The notes: generated from the letters alone by a model not told the origin. Positions 18,341-30,536 are shown, counted from the first letter of the stretch. The stretch: 64,000 nucleotides of DNA from Scytonematopsis contorta HA4267-MV1 (GCA_019359035.1 JAHHIC010000052.1:109255-173254); one strand, 5' to 3'. Numbers and translations are program-made.

Positions 18341-18684
18341 ACTATGCCTTGCTTATGAGCCTCAGCAGCTTTCAATTTCTGGTATAGAAGTGGACTCTTT
18401 TGTCTGAAGGATTGTTGCGATTTTTGAAATTCTGCTTCACCTTCTTCTAAATATTTATCAACCATTTCTCGGTTGGCAAGGTAGAAAACAATCGCACCAT
18501 ACACCTGTTCTAACGAAAGTAGGGGGAAATTTTGGGCAATGCTTTCTGGTGATTCTCCATTTAAGAAGGAGTAAACGATTGAATCGAGGGAAACGCGAGT
18601 TCCTTCAATCCAGTATCCGGAATTACGTTGCTCGATATATTGCTTTGCTGGGGTGGGTGCTATTGTCATAAGGCAACTAGCCAA
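18337..18684 (-). CDS. DUF433 antitoxin
   Basis: A 115 aa protein with the DUF433 pattern YIEQRNSGYWIEGTRVSLDS followed by SFLNGESPESIAQNFPLLSL and YGAIVFYLANR, a winged-helix-like DNA-binding antitoxin domain. DUF433 proteins are usually encoded just before DUF5615 toxins, as here, with overlapping stop and start. It is expected to neutralise the toxin and repress the operon. The C-terminal tail (EGEAEFQKSQQSFRQKSPLL) would be the toxin-binding part. Confidence 0.85.
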   Translation of the reverse strand: MASCLMTIAPTPAKQYIEQRNSGYWIEGTRVSLDSIVYSFLNGESPESIAQNFPLLSLEQVYGAIVFYLANREMVDKYLEEGEAEFQKSQQSFRQKSPLLYQKLKAAEAHKQGIV

Positions 18685-18723
18685 TCACTAGTTCAATATT
18701 AAGCTGAAAGAATAAGTTGTTTA

Positions 18724-19161
18724 TCAAATAGTTATTTCTGTTAATTCGCGCAGATACGGTGGCCGAGGTGTAAGTTTCCTCACCATCGCTGCATCTGTTG
18801 TCCAAAATTCAGCGGAAACACTCTCAGCGCAAGCTAAAAATGCTGCATCATACAAAGTCGGTAATTCATTTTGTGCTGCTATTTCCCAGCTTCTAACTCG
18901 GATTATTTCCTCTTCTACATAATCTATAGGTAGTTCGCAAAAATCTTCAAAACTACCTTGTGCTTCCTCATCTGTAATTAACCCCATCCGATTTTTTTTT
19001 CGTAGCACAGAGCCAACTTCTGCCCAAGCAAAAGCAGGAGCTACTAAACGAAGACTTAAATTTAATGCTTCTTCAACCAAAGCTCTGGCTTGAGGTTGGT
19101 ATTCTTCTGGCACTAAATAGGGAATCCAAACACTTGTATCAATACACAAAATTCTACTCAC
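18724..19161 (-). CDS. VapC-type PIN-domain toxin
   Basis: A PIN-domain ribonuclease of a type II toxin-antitoxin pair. Acidic residues of the PIN site are seen in CIDTSVWIPYL near the start, Glu in APAFAWAEVGSVL, and the C-terminal cluster LYDAAFLACAE and FWTTDAAMVRKL. The open frame reaches GTG 19173. GTG 19161 is preferred because it has GAGG upstream and places the first Asp at the usual distance. It overlaps the end of the antitoxin gene, so translation is coupled. The second TA pair in 1.4 kb. Confidence 0.85.
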   Translation of the reverse strand: MSRILCIDTSVWIPYLVPEEYQPQARALVEEALNLSLRLVAPAFAWAEVGSVLRKKNRMGLITDEEAQGSFEDFCELPIDYVEEEIIRVRSWEIAAQNELPTLYDAAFLACAESVSAEFWTTDAAMVRKLTPRPPYLRELTEITI

Positions 19162-19426
19162 GTCGTTCCTCACCTTTTCTAAGGCTGTGAATCAAATTTG
19201 TAGAGGATTCTTGTATCCCTGTTCTGGTTTTCATGGTTTCGCTGCGAGCAATTACTCTTTGATGTGCTGCCCACGCTCTACGACGATGCACTTCATGCTC
19301 GACAGCCTCAACAACTAAATCGTTAAAGGATTCACTACCTTCTTTAAGTTTTTTGGCTTTGGCAAGTAAATCAGATGGAAAACGTATAGTTATGGCTTCG
19401 CGTTCCATTGTGGTTATAGTACTCAA
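19154..19426 (-). CDS. VapB-like antitoxin
   Basis: A 90 aa protein. The N-terminal segment REAITIRFPSDLLAKAKKLK has the strand-helix pattern of a ribbon-helix-helix DNA-binding domain, followed by a basic helix and a C-terminal tail that would wrap the toxin. It is directly upstream of, and overlapping, the PIN toxin. Its promoter must lie in the short divergent gap next to the AraC relic. Confidence 0.8.
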   Translation of the reverse strand: MSTITTMEREAITIRFPSDLLAKAKKLKEGSESFNDLVVEAVEHEVHRRRAWAAHQRVIARSETMKTRTGIQESSTNLIHSLRKGEERRE

Positions 19427-19477
19427 TTAATGATACCACTTATTATAACCAATATTTGGTTTCAACGGGTTGTGACT

Positions 19478-19717
19478 ATGACCGATTCCATCAAGATATA
19501 TAACTCGATAGCAGAGTTTTATCTTTCTATGGGTGGCATCTTGGAGCAAGATGTTGATTTTACAATCCATCGGTTAGAGGAAATTCACAGTGATGTGCCA
19601 TTTAAATCTCCTATACTATATTCCGTGCAAATTATTATTCCATTTTCTCGTTTTTTTTAAAAGCGTACGGGTATTACTCCTTCCGACTTTCGACAGAGTT
19701 TGCACGTTAAGGAGTGA
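19478..19717 (+). pseudogene. AraC-family regulator relic
   Basis: The 5' part, from ATG 19478 (MTDSIKIYNSIAEFYLSMGG, then FTIHRLEEIHSDVPFKSP), resembles the N-terminal sensor domain of AraC regulators. After a frame change near 19616, FRANYYSIF continues that domain in another frame. The frame then jumps, at about 19645, into the last residues of the DNA-binding domain: FSRFF, a stop codon at 19658, then KRTGITPSDFRQSLHVKE and a natural stop at 19715. About 200 or more central residues are missing. This is a gene broken by an internal deletion, a frameshift and a nonsense change. Confidence 0.7.
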
Positions 19718-20012
19718 GCAAGAAAAAGGCAGTAGTTTCAGGACGAGGGAACTTCCCAATTTTGCAAAAAGCCCTGAAATAAATTATCCGTTCACGTAGT
19801 GTGTCCTATATGGACATAGCGGACGCTTTAGCGAACGGGCTGAAAGCTTAAACCCGTTGTTAACGCAGTTTTCCCGAAGGGTAACAGGTTGAATAATGTT
19901 ACTCTTCATATTACTCTCTCTAGTTCCAGCCCCAATCACAGAATAAAAATGTTAAAAAAGCATTTAGACAATAATTTGCACTTTTTTAAGTAATTCAGGA
20001 AAGAGAGCTAAT
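19718..20012. other. Intergenic region before the helicase fragment
   Basis: Nothing coding seen. It contains dispersed-repeat-like sequence around 19825-19880 (GCGGACGCTTTAGCGAACGG; AACCCGTTGTTAACG). The ribosome site GAAAGAG lies just before ATG 20013. Confidence 0.4.
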
Positions 20013-20717
20013 ATGACCGAACAATCTTGGAACCCCGCGAATCCCAATCAACTAGTTCGGCTAAAGAGAAATCCTGGTAAGCGGGGAGTAACCACTGGTG
20101 AAACAAAAGAATCTGCGGGTCGGCTATTAGTCCGTGTCAATTTCGGTCTGAATGAAAAGACCTACAAATCATATGACCAGTTAGAACCATGTGGAGAACC
20201 AGAAGAAATCAGAGATTTGCTCAAAGCTGGACGATTTGGTAATCCCGCTGACCTGCGGCGAATTTTGACCTTTGAAAAAGTAAAAGGAAATCTAACTAAT
20301 ATTTTTTACAGCATGAAGTCCAGCAATACAGATTTCTATGCACATCAATTTAAACCGGTTTTAAAATTTCTTGATTCCCCAGTAGGACGTTTGCTAATTG
20401 CTGATGAAGTTGGACTTGGTAAAACGATTGAGTCAGTATACATTTGGAAAGAATTACAGGCAAGGGAAGATGCTCGCCGTTTACTGATTGTTTGCCCTGC
20501 TATGTTGCGAGATAAATGGCTGAACGATATTAAAGAGCGCTTCAACTATGATGCAAAAATTGTTGATGTCAAAGAACTACTTGAAACATCAAAATCATTT
20601 TTACAAAGGGGTAATCCACACACATTTATTTATATAAGCAGTTTAGAAGGGTTGCGAACTAAAAACTGGGATAAAGATATTAAAAAGGATAAAGAAGAAT
20701 TTGCAAGCTTACTTTAG
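20013..20717 (+). pseudogene. SNF2-type helicase, N-terminal fragment only
   Basis: 234 aa with an N-terminal region of unknown fold and the start of a SNF2/superfamily 2 ATPase: HQFKPVLKFLDSPVGRLLIA, then the Walker A motif DEVGLGKTIES with Lys137, and motif Ia LLIVCPAMLRDKWLNDI. The chain stops before motif II (DEAH box) and lacks the whole second RecA domain; such helicases usually have about 900-1100 residues. The downstream ATPase gene begins 8 bases after the stop, so the missing part was probably deleted. SNF2 helicases of this kind are common in phage defence loci. The fragment cannot be an active translocase. Confidence 0.75.
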
Positions 20718-20725
20718 AATTAAAC

Positions 20726-22174
20726 TTGGGTATTGATTTTGGTACTAAGTTCACTAAAGTTTGCTTCCGAGACACTGACAATGAAATATCTTGGGTTGTG
20801 ACATTTGCTGACGGCAATCCTTCATTAGATGAGGCTTTAATTTCCAGTAAAATTGCTATATGTACTGATGGAACCCTGCTAGCAGGGCTTACTGAATCTG
20901 AATGGCAAAAACAAACGCAGGATATTGGGGTATTAATTGATTACTTAAAAATGCGGCTAGCAAGCATTGACTTAACAGAAGAAGGAATTAAATATCCTTT
21001 GAACTCGCTGGAAAAATTCAATGACTTTGATTTAAATGACCCTGAAATTTTAGAAAATCTTTGCGTTTACCATCTTGCTTGCACAATTATAAAAGCTAAA
21101 AAATGGATTCATGTACATCATGAAGATTTAGTAAAAAAACAGAAAATAAACTGGAGTGCAAACGTTGGCGTTCCAGTTAAATATTGTGATTCGGCTGCAA
21201 TAGAACGTTTTAAAAAAGTTCTGCGATTAGCCTGGGAACTCATTGAGTCTTTGCCTCAATCTTTTAATGAACTTCAAGAGAGAATGCAGCACCTTAGAAA
21301 AAATATTGCTTATGATGAAATACCTTGTTTTACGATTCCAGAAATATCTGCTGGAGTTTATTCATACACAGCATCGCGCCAAGCTAGAGAGGGTATATAC
21401 ATGTTCTTTGATATAGGTAGCGGCACAATAGAGGGGGCTACTTTTCGGTTTTTTAGAGAAAATGAAGTCAAAAAGATGGATTTTTATATAGGAGAAGTTG
21501 AACCTCTAGGTGTTAATGCTTTGGCTAAATTTGTAAATAGTGAAGTTCCTGGTTTAGAAGCACAAGTCGAAGAAGATATAATTAATAACGGGATTTTAGA
21601 AGAAATTAATTCTTTGTCCAAAAGTCTTGCGGATTCTTGGTTTCCTGAAAAGGGAGAATATATAGTTAATCAGTTTGGAGTTACGAATAGGCTAATCGCA
21701 AAAACTTTGCAAAGTGATATAAGTCCACAAAAAGAGAAGTTACTTTACTTAATTTTGGGGCAATATTTAATTCGTAAACTAGTTGCCAATGTTGTCATGA
21801 CTAGCAAAACAAAGAATAGAGAATATTTTCAGCAGTCTCTTAGTTTAAGACTTTTTATTGGAGGTGGAGGTAGTGAATCTAAGTTTTATCAAAATACAAT
21901 TGATTCAACTCACTGTGCTTTTGGTCATAAGTATGCAGGTGTTCCTATGTATGATGTGCAGGAACTTGCATTTCCCGATGGTTTAGACATGAATGGTATT
22001 AATAAGTACCACTTTCATCGTTTTGCTGTTGCTTATGGTTTGTCTATTCCAGAGGATACGGACGAAGCACCAAGAGTTCAACTCCCTAGCCTTCTTCCCT
22101 ATCAGTCTCCGCCAATATTCCAACCGATAACTCCTGAAATAGGTAGATATCCGGAAGACCACTCATCAATGTAA
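20726..22174 (+). CDS. Actin/Hsp70-like ATPase domain protein
   Basis: 482 aa. The phosphate-1 loop GIDFGTKFTKVCF is at the extreme N-terminus and the phosphate-2 loop MFFDIGSGTIEGATF is at about residues 230-245. A connecting and adenosine region IGGGGSESKFYQ is near residue 377. These are the marks of the actin/Hsp70/sugar kinase ATPase fold. No Hsp70 substrate-binding domain follows. The only start near the loop is TTG 20726. The reading frame is open further upstream into the helicase junction, so a few N-terminal residues may have been lost or replaced. It has no recognised partner left here. Related Hsp70-like proteins occur with SNF2 helicases in conflict-type operons (recollection, not checked). 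Confidence 0.65.
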   Translation: MGIDFGTKFTKVCFRDTDNEISWVVTFADGNPSLDEALISSKIAICTDGTLLAGLTESEWQKQTQDIGVLIDYLKMRLASIDLTEEGIKYPLNSLEKFNDFDLNDPEILENLCVYHLACTIIKAKKWIHVHHEDLVKKQKINWSANVGVPVKYCDSAAIERFKKVLRLAWELIESLPQSFNELQERMQHLRKNIAYDEIPCFTIPEISAGVYSYTASRQAREGIYMFFDIGSGTIEGATFRFFRENEVKKMDFYIGEVEPLGVNALAKFVNSEVPGLEAQVEEDIINNGILEEINSLSKSLADSWFPEKGEYIVNQFGVTNRLIAKTLQSDISPQKEKLLYLILGQYLIRKLVANVVMTSKTKNREYFQQSLSLRLFIGGGGSESKFYQNTIDSTHCAFGHKYAGVPMYDVQELAFPDGLDMNGINKYHFHRFAVAYGLSIPEDTDEAPRVQLPSLLPYQSPPIFQPITPEIGRYPEDHSSM

Positions 22175-22193
22175 GATTAGAAAATCACAAAAG

Positions 22194-22214
22194 CCATCCT
22201 AGTAGATAGGATGG
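22194..22214 (+). terminator. Hairpin after the ATPase gene
   Basis: CCATCCT and AGGATGG form a 7-bp stem around AGTAGAT, 20 bp after the stop. There is no strong T-run, so it may be a terminator or only a stabilising hairpin. Confidence 0.45.
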
Positions 22215-22407
22215 TAGCACCCTAATATAGCTAATAATTTGTGCTGAGTCTCAATAGCATCTTGCCATTAGCTATTAGAACTTCGTACGATAAAATATAT
22301 AACTATTGATTTTGATAGATTGGCACATTTAACATGCTTTCGATGGAATTGCTATACCAAAGATAAAATCAGTATAATAGAACTACAAAATTTATTAAAA
22401 GCTAGAG

Positions 22408-22626
22408 ATGCCTATCACCGAACTGTTGCCTTATTTAAAAGGATTATCTCACGATGATAAACTCTTACTATTGCATTTTTTGGTAGGCGAACTATTGGAA
22501 GACTCCGGTTTAATTCCATTAGATGCTCAAGATAAAGCCGCAAACGAAGGTTTACGTAATTCTTTTGAAGCCGCAGCTATTTTAGCAAAGGCTTTGGCAG
22601 AGGAAAAAGCAACAAAAAATGGTTAA
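22408..22626 (+). CDS. Small protein upstream of retropepsin-like gene
   Basis: A 72 aa acidic, helical protein (MPITELLPYLKGLSHDDKLL). It overlaps the next gene by 8 bases and probably forms an operon with it. The function is unknown. The DDKLLLLHFLVGELLE segment looks like an interaction helix, and the pair may work like an antitoxin/toxin or chaperone/protease couple. Confidence 0.65.
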   Translation: MPITELLPYLKGLSHDDKLLLLHFLVGELLEDSGLIPLDAQDKAANEGLRNSFEAAAILAKALAEEKATKNG

Positions 22627-23038
22627 CAAGGTTAGGTTTCCGTTCACCGAGGTTAACCCGGAGCTAGGTGCATTAAGTACATTTCCTTACCTTCCTTTGA
22701 CCCTAAACTACCAGAATAATTCTTTTAAGGTATCGGGTTTACTGGATACAGGTTCGAGTGTCAATGTTTTACCTTACGAAATAGGATTGAGGTTGGGAGC
22801 TGTTTGGGAAAATCAAACACTTTCTATTCCGTTAGGAGGTAATTTATCTAGATATGAAGCACGAGCCTTGGTTGTATTGGCAACAGTCGAGCAATTTCCT
22901 TCCGTCGAATTGGCTTTTGCTTGGACAAGAAACAGGAATGCTCCGTTGATTTTAGGACAGATGAATTTTTTCTTAGAATTTGATGTATGTTTTTACCGTG
23001 GTGAGTTAGCATTTGAAATTAGCCCAAGAAGGACTTAA
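22619..23038 (+). CDS. Retropepsin-like aspartic protease domain protein
   Basis: 139 aa, about the size of one retroviral-type protease subunit. The catalytic loop is LLDTGSSVNVLPYEIG (D-T-G followed by S-S) at residues about 41-56, and ILGQMNFFLEFDV near the C-terminus matches the second hydrophobic strand of clan AA proteases (ILG motif). A single DTG means it must dimerise to be active. No signal peptide. It is translationally coupled to the 72 aa gene upstream. Confidence 0.75.
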   Translation: MVNKVRFPFTEVNPELGALSTFPYLPLTLNYQNNSFKVSGLLDTGSSVNVLPYEIGLRLGAVWENQTLSIPLGGNLSRYEARALVVLATVEQFPSVELAFAWTRNRNAPLILGQMNFFLEFDVCFYRGELAFEISPRRT

Positions 23039-23327
23039 TTTAATTGTCGGAAAGATTATTGGCTACACAATTAAATACTAAACAAAATTAGGTAAATTGC
23101 AAAATTAATGCCTCTCTCCCCTAAGCTTTATAAACTACAATGCGTTGCGTCATAGTTTGCTTATCGATACGGAGATAAGTTTGGATAAGAGTTTGTTTAT
23201 ATACTTTGCAACTTCGTAAAGAACTCTAAGAAATATACAAGCCCTTCTAGGAAATATGCATGTCCTCACTTGAGTATTTTGGCTTAAATAGAACCAAAGC
23301 GAGCCAAACAACTAGAGGGAAAAACCA

Positions 23328-26169
<2,842 letters not shown>

Positions 26170-26175
26170 TTACCA

Positions 26176-26310
26176 CTCGAAGAAAATTTGCGATCGCTAG
26201 AAATTGAATTAAGCCAAAACGATTTGCAACGCATTGAGGAAATTGCACCAATCGGAGTTGCAGCAGGAACTCGCTACCCAGAAGCACTTATGCACGGGGT
26301 TAATCGTTAA
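26176..26310 (+). pseudogene. Aldo-keto reductase, 3' end
   Basis: Forty-four codons and a stop, reading LEENLRSLEIELSQNDLQRI and ending RYPEALMHGVNR, which is the usual C-terminus of aldo-keto reductases. It continues the gene broken at 24183. It contains a HIP1 octamer, GCGATCGC, at 26190-26197. Confidence 0.88.
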
Positions 26311-26492
26311 TGTAACTTTAAATGCAGCGCTAGCAACGGATGATGAGCGGGTGTAAAAGATGAATTTGGTAACTGATGTCGCAGATGATTAGCGTTCCTC
26401 TGCTGATATTCCGATTCATGACAGATTTTTTGTGGATAAATTATTTGTGAATTTCAACAAACCATCCGTTACATCCGTTGATAATCCGTTGC

Positions 26493-26747
26493 TTATCTTT
26501 TACTCGATTCACAAGCGATACCATCTCTATCACGGTCAAACTTTCTAGCTTCGGGATATACACGTACAGAAATATCTTGAATACCTTTTTGGCGCAACTC
26601 AGTACAATTACGAGCAGTAGCAATAGCGCTTCTTACAGATTGACTGATTTGTGGAGCTTTGCGCGGTTGGGCATTTACGGACGCAGTAGCTAAACTGGAA
26701 ACAGTGATGAGAGAAATTACAGTTGCTACTTGAATATACTTACGCAT
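26493..26747 (-). CDS. Secreted excalibur calcium-binding domain protein
   Basis: 84 aa from ATG 26747 (GTG 26756 is also possible; GAGG precedes the ATG). A signal peptide, MRKYIQVATVISLITVSSLA followed by TASVNA, is followed by a mature part with CTELRQKGI and the C-terminal excalibur motif DRDRDGIACE, a Ca-binding DxDxDGxxCE loop with two cysteines that should pair. It probably acts outside the cytoplasmic membrane. Such domains are often attached to extracellular nucleases; here the domain stands alone. Confidence 0.8.
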   Translation of the reverse strand: MRKYIQVATVISLITVSSLATASVNAQPRKAPQISQSVRSAIATARNCTELRQKGIQDISVRVYPEARKFDRDRDGIACESSKR

Positions 26748-26990
26748 GATGGTCACCTCTGGATGTATGTTTGTTTGTATGCGTAAGTAGATTTCGCGGT
26801 AAATACTGAAGCGTCAGGATGAAATGACAAAAAATATAAATTCCTATAAATATTGCTATAAGCCTCAGAAAATGTACGCCTCTCCTGAAGCCTTAATTTA
26901 CAATTTAAATTCTCATTACTTGGTGTAAAAATTTTTCTTATTTTCCTTAAAATCCTCCGTAGTGCAAGCATCTTGCTTGCTACCGCCAGG
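26748..26990. other. Intergenic region with palindromic dispersed repeat
   Basis: Nothing coding. A degenerate palindrome, GTAGTGCAAGCA-TCT-TGCTTGCTAC, occurs at about 26960-26984 just before the tandem array and resembles the hairpin at 14115-14141. Confidence 0.5.
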
Positions 26991-27278
26991 TTTATAGGTG
27001 ATTTATATACTGGAAGGTTTACAGGTGATTTATATACTGGAAGGTTTACAGGTGATTTATATACTGGAAGGTTTACAGGTGATTTATATACTGGAAGGTT
27101 TACAGGTGATTTATATACTGGAAGGTTTATAGGTGATTTATATACTGGAAGGTTTACAGGTGATTTATATACTGGAAGGTTTACAGGTGATTTATATACT
27201 GGAAGGTTTACAGGTGATTTATATACTGGAAGGTTTACAGGTCATTTATATACCGGAAGGTTTAAAGGTGATTTATAA
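26985..27278. repeat. 27-bp tandem repeat array, 11 copies
   Basis: The unit contains GGTTTACAGGTGATTTATAT plus ACTGGAA. Copies are near exact (TTTATAGG or CATTTATATACC variants) and abut each other. As 27 is a multiple of three, the array stays open and reads as RFTGDLYTG repeats from 26973, but there is no ribosome site or conserved flank, so it is treated as a repeat, not a gene. Confidence 0.92.
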
Positions 27279-27303
27279 AGTAAATATTTAAGTCTACAAA
27301 AGT

Positions 27304-27372
27304 GATGGGTTACGGCGCTTTTTTGGACTTAAAGAACCTCCAAATAACTTCTACCAATGCGCCTAACCCATC
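27304..27372. repeat. Dispersed inverted repeat
   Basis: GATGGGTTACGGCGC (27304-27318) pairs imperfectly with GCGCCTAACCCATC (27359-27372). This is a common type of cyanobacterial intergenic palindrome. The remaining gap to 27683 holds TTACCCA/TTACCAA short repeats at 27626-27669 and nothing else recognised. Confidence 0.65.
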
Positions 27373-27683
27373 CTACGTGTATTTAACTTTTACGTTATAA
27401 ATGCTCTCTTAAAGATGTACTTGCGACTGAAAGTTTTAAGCACACATTAGTTTTTAAGAATTATTTAAAACTCCAATAGAAGCTATTCTTAAGCAAATAT
27501 TTAGTTTTTTCGTGAAATCATAACCTTTGTTCTATCCTTGATAAATATACTATCAGTATTTCAAAATCTCAAACCAATCACCAGACACATCAAGCCTAAC
27601 TCACTACTTATAATTATTATAAATTACCCATTACCCATTACCCATTACCAATTACCAATTACCAATTAGCCTATTTATCAACA

Positions 27684-30536
27684 ATGTATTTTTTCAAAAA
27701 ACTGCGTCCGTTAATGATTGTCGGACTAATTCTCAGCCTTCTACTCAGCGGGGCGTTGTCCTTAGGTAATTATACTACCACCGCCGCCACACCACCAGCA
27801 CCACCCTCTCCTAAGGCTTCATATAACACCTCGCAATCACCAGTATCGGGTGCTTCCTTAACTCAAAAAGTGCAAAAAACTGTTTTAGATAACGGTTTAA
27901 CAGTACTCACCAAAGAAATACATACTGCACCAGTAGTAAGCGTACAAGTTTGGTACAGAGTTGGTTCTCGTAACGAGAAAGACAAAGAAAATGGTATTTC
28001 TCACCAACTAGAACATTTAATGTTCAAAGGAACCAAAGAGCGTCCTGTACAGTTTGGTAGATTGTTTAGCGCATTGGGTAGTCAATTTAATGCCTTTACC
28101 AGCTATGACGAAACAGCTTATTATGGCACAGTGCAAAGCGACAAACTAGAAGCACTTGTGACCTTAGAAGCTGACCGGATGCAAAGCTCTTTAATTGGAG
28201 AAGAACAACTCAAAAGTGAGAAGCGTGTAGTTGTCTCAGAAATACAGGGATATGAGAACTCACCATCTTATCGTTTAAGTAAAGCGGTAATGCGAAGTGC
28301 TTTCCCCAATCGTCAGTATGGTTTACCCGTAGGTGGTACAAAATCTGATGTTGAGCAATTTACTCTCGCACAGGTACAAAATTATTACCAAAAATACTAC
28401 AGTCCAGATAATGCGACTTTGGTAATTACAGGTGATTTTGCGACCGAACCGACGCTGAAAGTTGTGAAGGAAACTTTTGGTAAGCTTGCAAAAAGAGGAG
28501 TAAGAGAAAAGGACATTGAGACAGATAAAGGAATAAAAACAGAGAATACCAAAGAAAATACCAACGCTCCCAACAATACAGCAAAAACCCCTATTGTTCT
28601 TAAAGAACCTGGTAGTGCTGCACTAATGCAAGCAGTATATCCGTTACCAAATGTCAATCATCCAGATGTACCAGCGATTGATATTATGGATGCTGTACTC
28701 ACAGGTGGACGTAGTTCCCGTTTATACCAAGCTCTTGTGGAAACTGGGTTAGCTAGTTCCGTCGGTGCGAGTCCAGCAGAACTAATCGAATCTGGTTGGT
28801 ACGAGATAAATATTACTGCTGCTCAGGGTCAACCATTAGAGAAAATTTCTCAAGTTCTGCAAAATTCTTTGTCTGAACTGCAACAAAAACCCGTGACTAC
28901 GGCAGAATTAAATCGAGCAAAAACTTTACTGCAAGCTAATTTTGTCCTCAGCAACCAAGATATCACCTCTCAAGCGACCCAACTTGGTTATAACCAAACC
29001 GTAGCTGGAGATTACCGTTATGTCGAACGTTATTTAGCGGGAATTGACAAAGTTACCGCACAAGACGTGCAAAGAGTCGCGAAAACTTATCTTAATCCTG
29101 CTCAACAAACTATCGGTTTCTTTCAACCTACTTTACCCGATGGTAAACCAGGCTCTTCCAACGCTGGTAGTGGTCGAACTTCCGAAAACTTTAGCCCCGG
29201 TAAACCTGTTGACCCAGCAGAACTTGCTAAATATTTACCCGCTAGTAAATTAAGTACTGCTTCCAACAAGCAAGCTTTACCCGAACAATTCCAGATGGCT
29301 AATGGTTTAAAAGTGCTGTTACTTGCTGACCACAGCGTTCCCACAGTAAATTTAAGCGGACAAATTGATGCAGGAAGCGCGTTTGACCCTCAGCCAAAAT
29401 CTGGGTTAGCGACTTTTGTTGCTGGTAATTTAATGAATGGAACAAAAACGCGAAATGCTTTAACTATAGCCCAAGCATTAGAAGACCGAGGAGCTGGTTT
29501 AGGCTTTGGTGCTAGTCGTGAAGGTGTCAGCATAGAAGGTCAAGGACTTTCAAATAATTTACCAATATTAGTAGAAAGCCTAGCGGATGTAATTCAAAAT
29601 GCTGTTTTCCCCAGCGACCAGCTAGAATTAAGTCGTCAACGAGCATTAATTGGTTTAAAAGCCCAACTTGATGACCCTCGTGGATTGGGAAGACGAGCGT
29701 TTCAACAAGCTATTTACCCAGCAAATCACCCCTTCCACAGTTTCCCTACCCAGGAAAGTTTGAAGAGTATCACTCGTAATGATTTGCTCAGCTTTTATAA
29801 GGAACATTACCGACCTGATACTACTACCTTGGCTATAGTTGGTGATTTTGAGCCAGCGAAAGTAAAAGCACTACTCAATCAAGCTTTCAGTAAATGGCAA
29901 GCAACAGGTAAAGCTCCATCTCTCAGCTTACCTACGGTGTCTTTACCACAAAAATCGGTACGTTTAAATTCCGTAATTCCTGGTAAGACAGAGGCTGTAA
30001 CTTATATCGGTTATAACGCTATTTCTCGGAAAGACCCACGTTATTATGCTGCTACCGTGCTAAACCAAATTTTGGGTGGTGATACTTTATCCAGCCGTTT
30101 GGGTACGGAAGTTAGAGACCGTCAAGGTTTAACTTACGGAATTTATAGTGCTTTTGCTGCTGGTCGTAATCCTGGCCCATTTTTGATTCAAATGCAAACC
30201 GCTCCTGGTGATGCTCAAAAAGCAATCAACAGCACAATAGCTTTGTTGAAACAGTTGCGGGAGCAAGGAATCACCGAAGCAGAACTAAATACTGCGAAGC
30301 GTTCGATTACTAACAGTTATCCAGTAGATTTAGCTAACCCTAATGATGTAGCAAGCATCGTTTTAGGCAATGCAATTTTCGGATTTTCACCAAAAGAATT
30401 GCGGGAGTTTCCACGACGAATTCAAGCAGTGGATATGAAGCAAGTACAACAGGTAATCCAAGAGTTAATTCGTCCAGAAAGTTTAGTGATTGTAACTGCT
30501 GGACCTGGTGATACCGCTCCGAAAGCAGGTTCATAA
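27684..30536 (+). CDS. M16 zinc peptidase, two-domain, exported
   Basis: A 950 aa pitrilysin-family protein. A signal peptide/membrane anchor (LMIVGLILSLLLSGALSLG) is followed by a Pro/Ser-rich stretch. The first M16 unit (residues about 62-500) has the inverted zinc motif His107-Gln-Leu-Glu110-His111 and a downstream Glu in VSEIQGYENS. The second unit (about 530-940) has lost the zinc motif, as is usual for the non-catalytic half, but keeps the LSSRLGTEVRDRQGLTYGIY signature. It should degrade peptides in the periplasm or at the membrane. It is convergent with the MacB-like permease across a repeat block. Confidence 0.88.
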   Translation: MYFFKKLRPLMIVGLILSLLLSGALSLGNYTTTAATPPAPPSPKASYNTSQSPVSGASLTQKVQKTVLDNGLTVLTKEIHTAPVVSVQVWYRVGSRNEKDKENGISHQLEHLMFKGTKERPVQFGRLFSALGSQFNAFTSYDETAYYGTVQSDKLEALVTLEADRMQSSLIGEEQLKSEKRVVVSEIQGYENSPSYRLSKAVMRSAFPNRQYGLPVGGTKSDVEQFTLAQVQNYYQKYYSPDNATLVITGDFATEPTLKVVKETFGKLAKRGVREKDIETDKGIKTENTKENTNAPNNTAKTPIVLKEPGSAALMQAVYPLPNVNHPDVPAIDIMDAVLTGGRSSRLYQALVETGLASSVGASPAELIESGWYEINITAAQGQPLEKISQVLQNSLSELQQKPVTTAELNRAKTLLQANFVLSNQDITSQATQLGYNQTVAGDYRYVERYLAGIDKVTAQDVQRVAKTYLNPAQQTIGFFQPTLPDGKPGSSNAGSGRTSENFSPGKPVDPAELAKYLPASKLSTASNKQALPEQFQMANGLKVLLLADHSVPTVNLSGQIDAGSAFDPQPKSGLATFVAGNLMNGTKTRNALTIAQALEDRGAGLGFGASREGVSIEGQGLSNNLPILVESLADVIQNAVFPSDQLELSRQRALIGLKAQLDDPRGLGRRAFQQAIYPANHPFHSFPTQESLKSITRNDLLSFYKEHYRPDTTTLAIVGDFEPAKVKALLNQAFSKWQATGKAPSLSLPTVSLPQKSVRLNSVIPGKTEAVTYIGYNAISRKDPRYYAATVLNQILGGDTLSSRLGTEVRDRQGLTYGIYSAFAAGRNPGPFLIQMQTAPGDAQKAINSTIALLKQLREQGITEAELNTAKRSITNSYPVDLANPNDVASIVLGNAIFGFSPKELREFPRRIQAVDMKQVQQVIQELIRPESLVIVTAGPGDTAPKAGS

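Noticed and set aside
26985..27278. Possible CRISPR array
   Set aside because: Same reason: contiguous 27-bp units without spacers.
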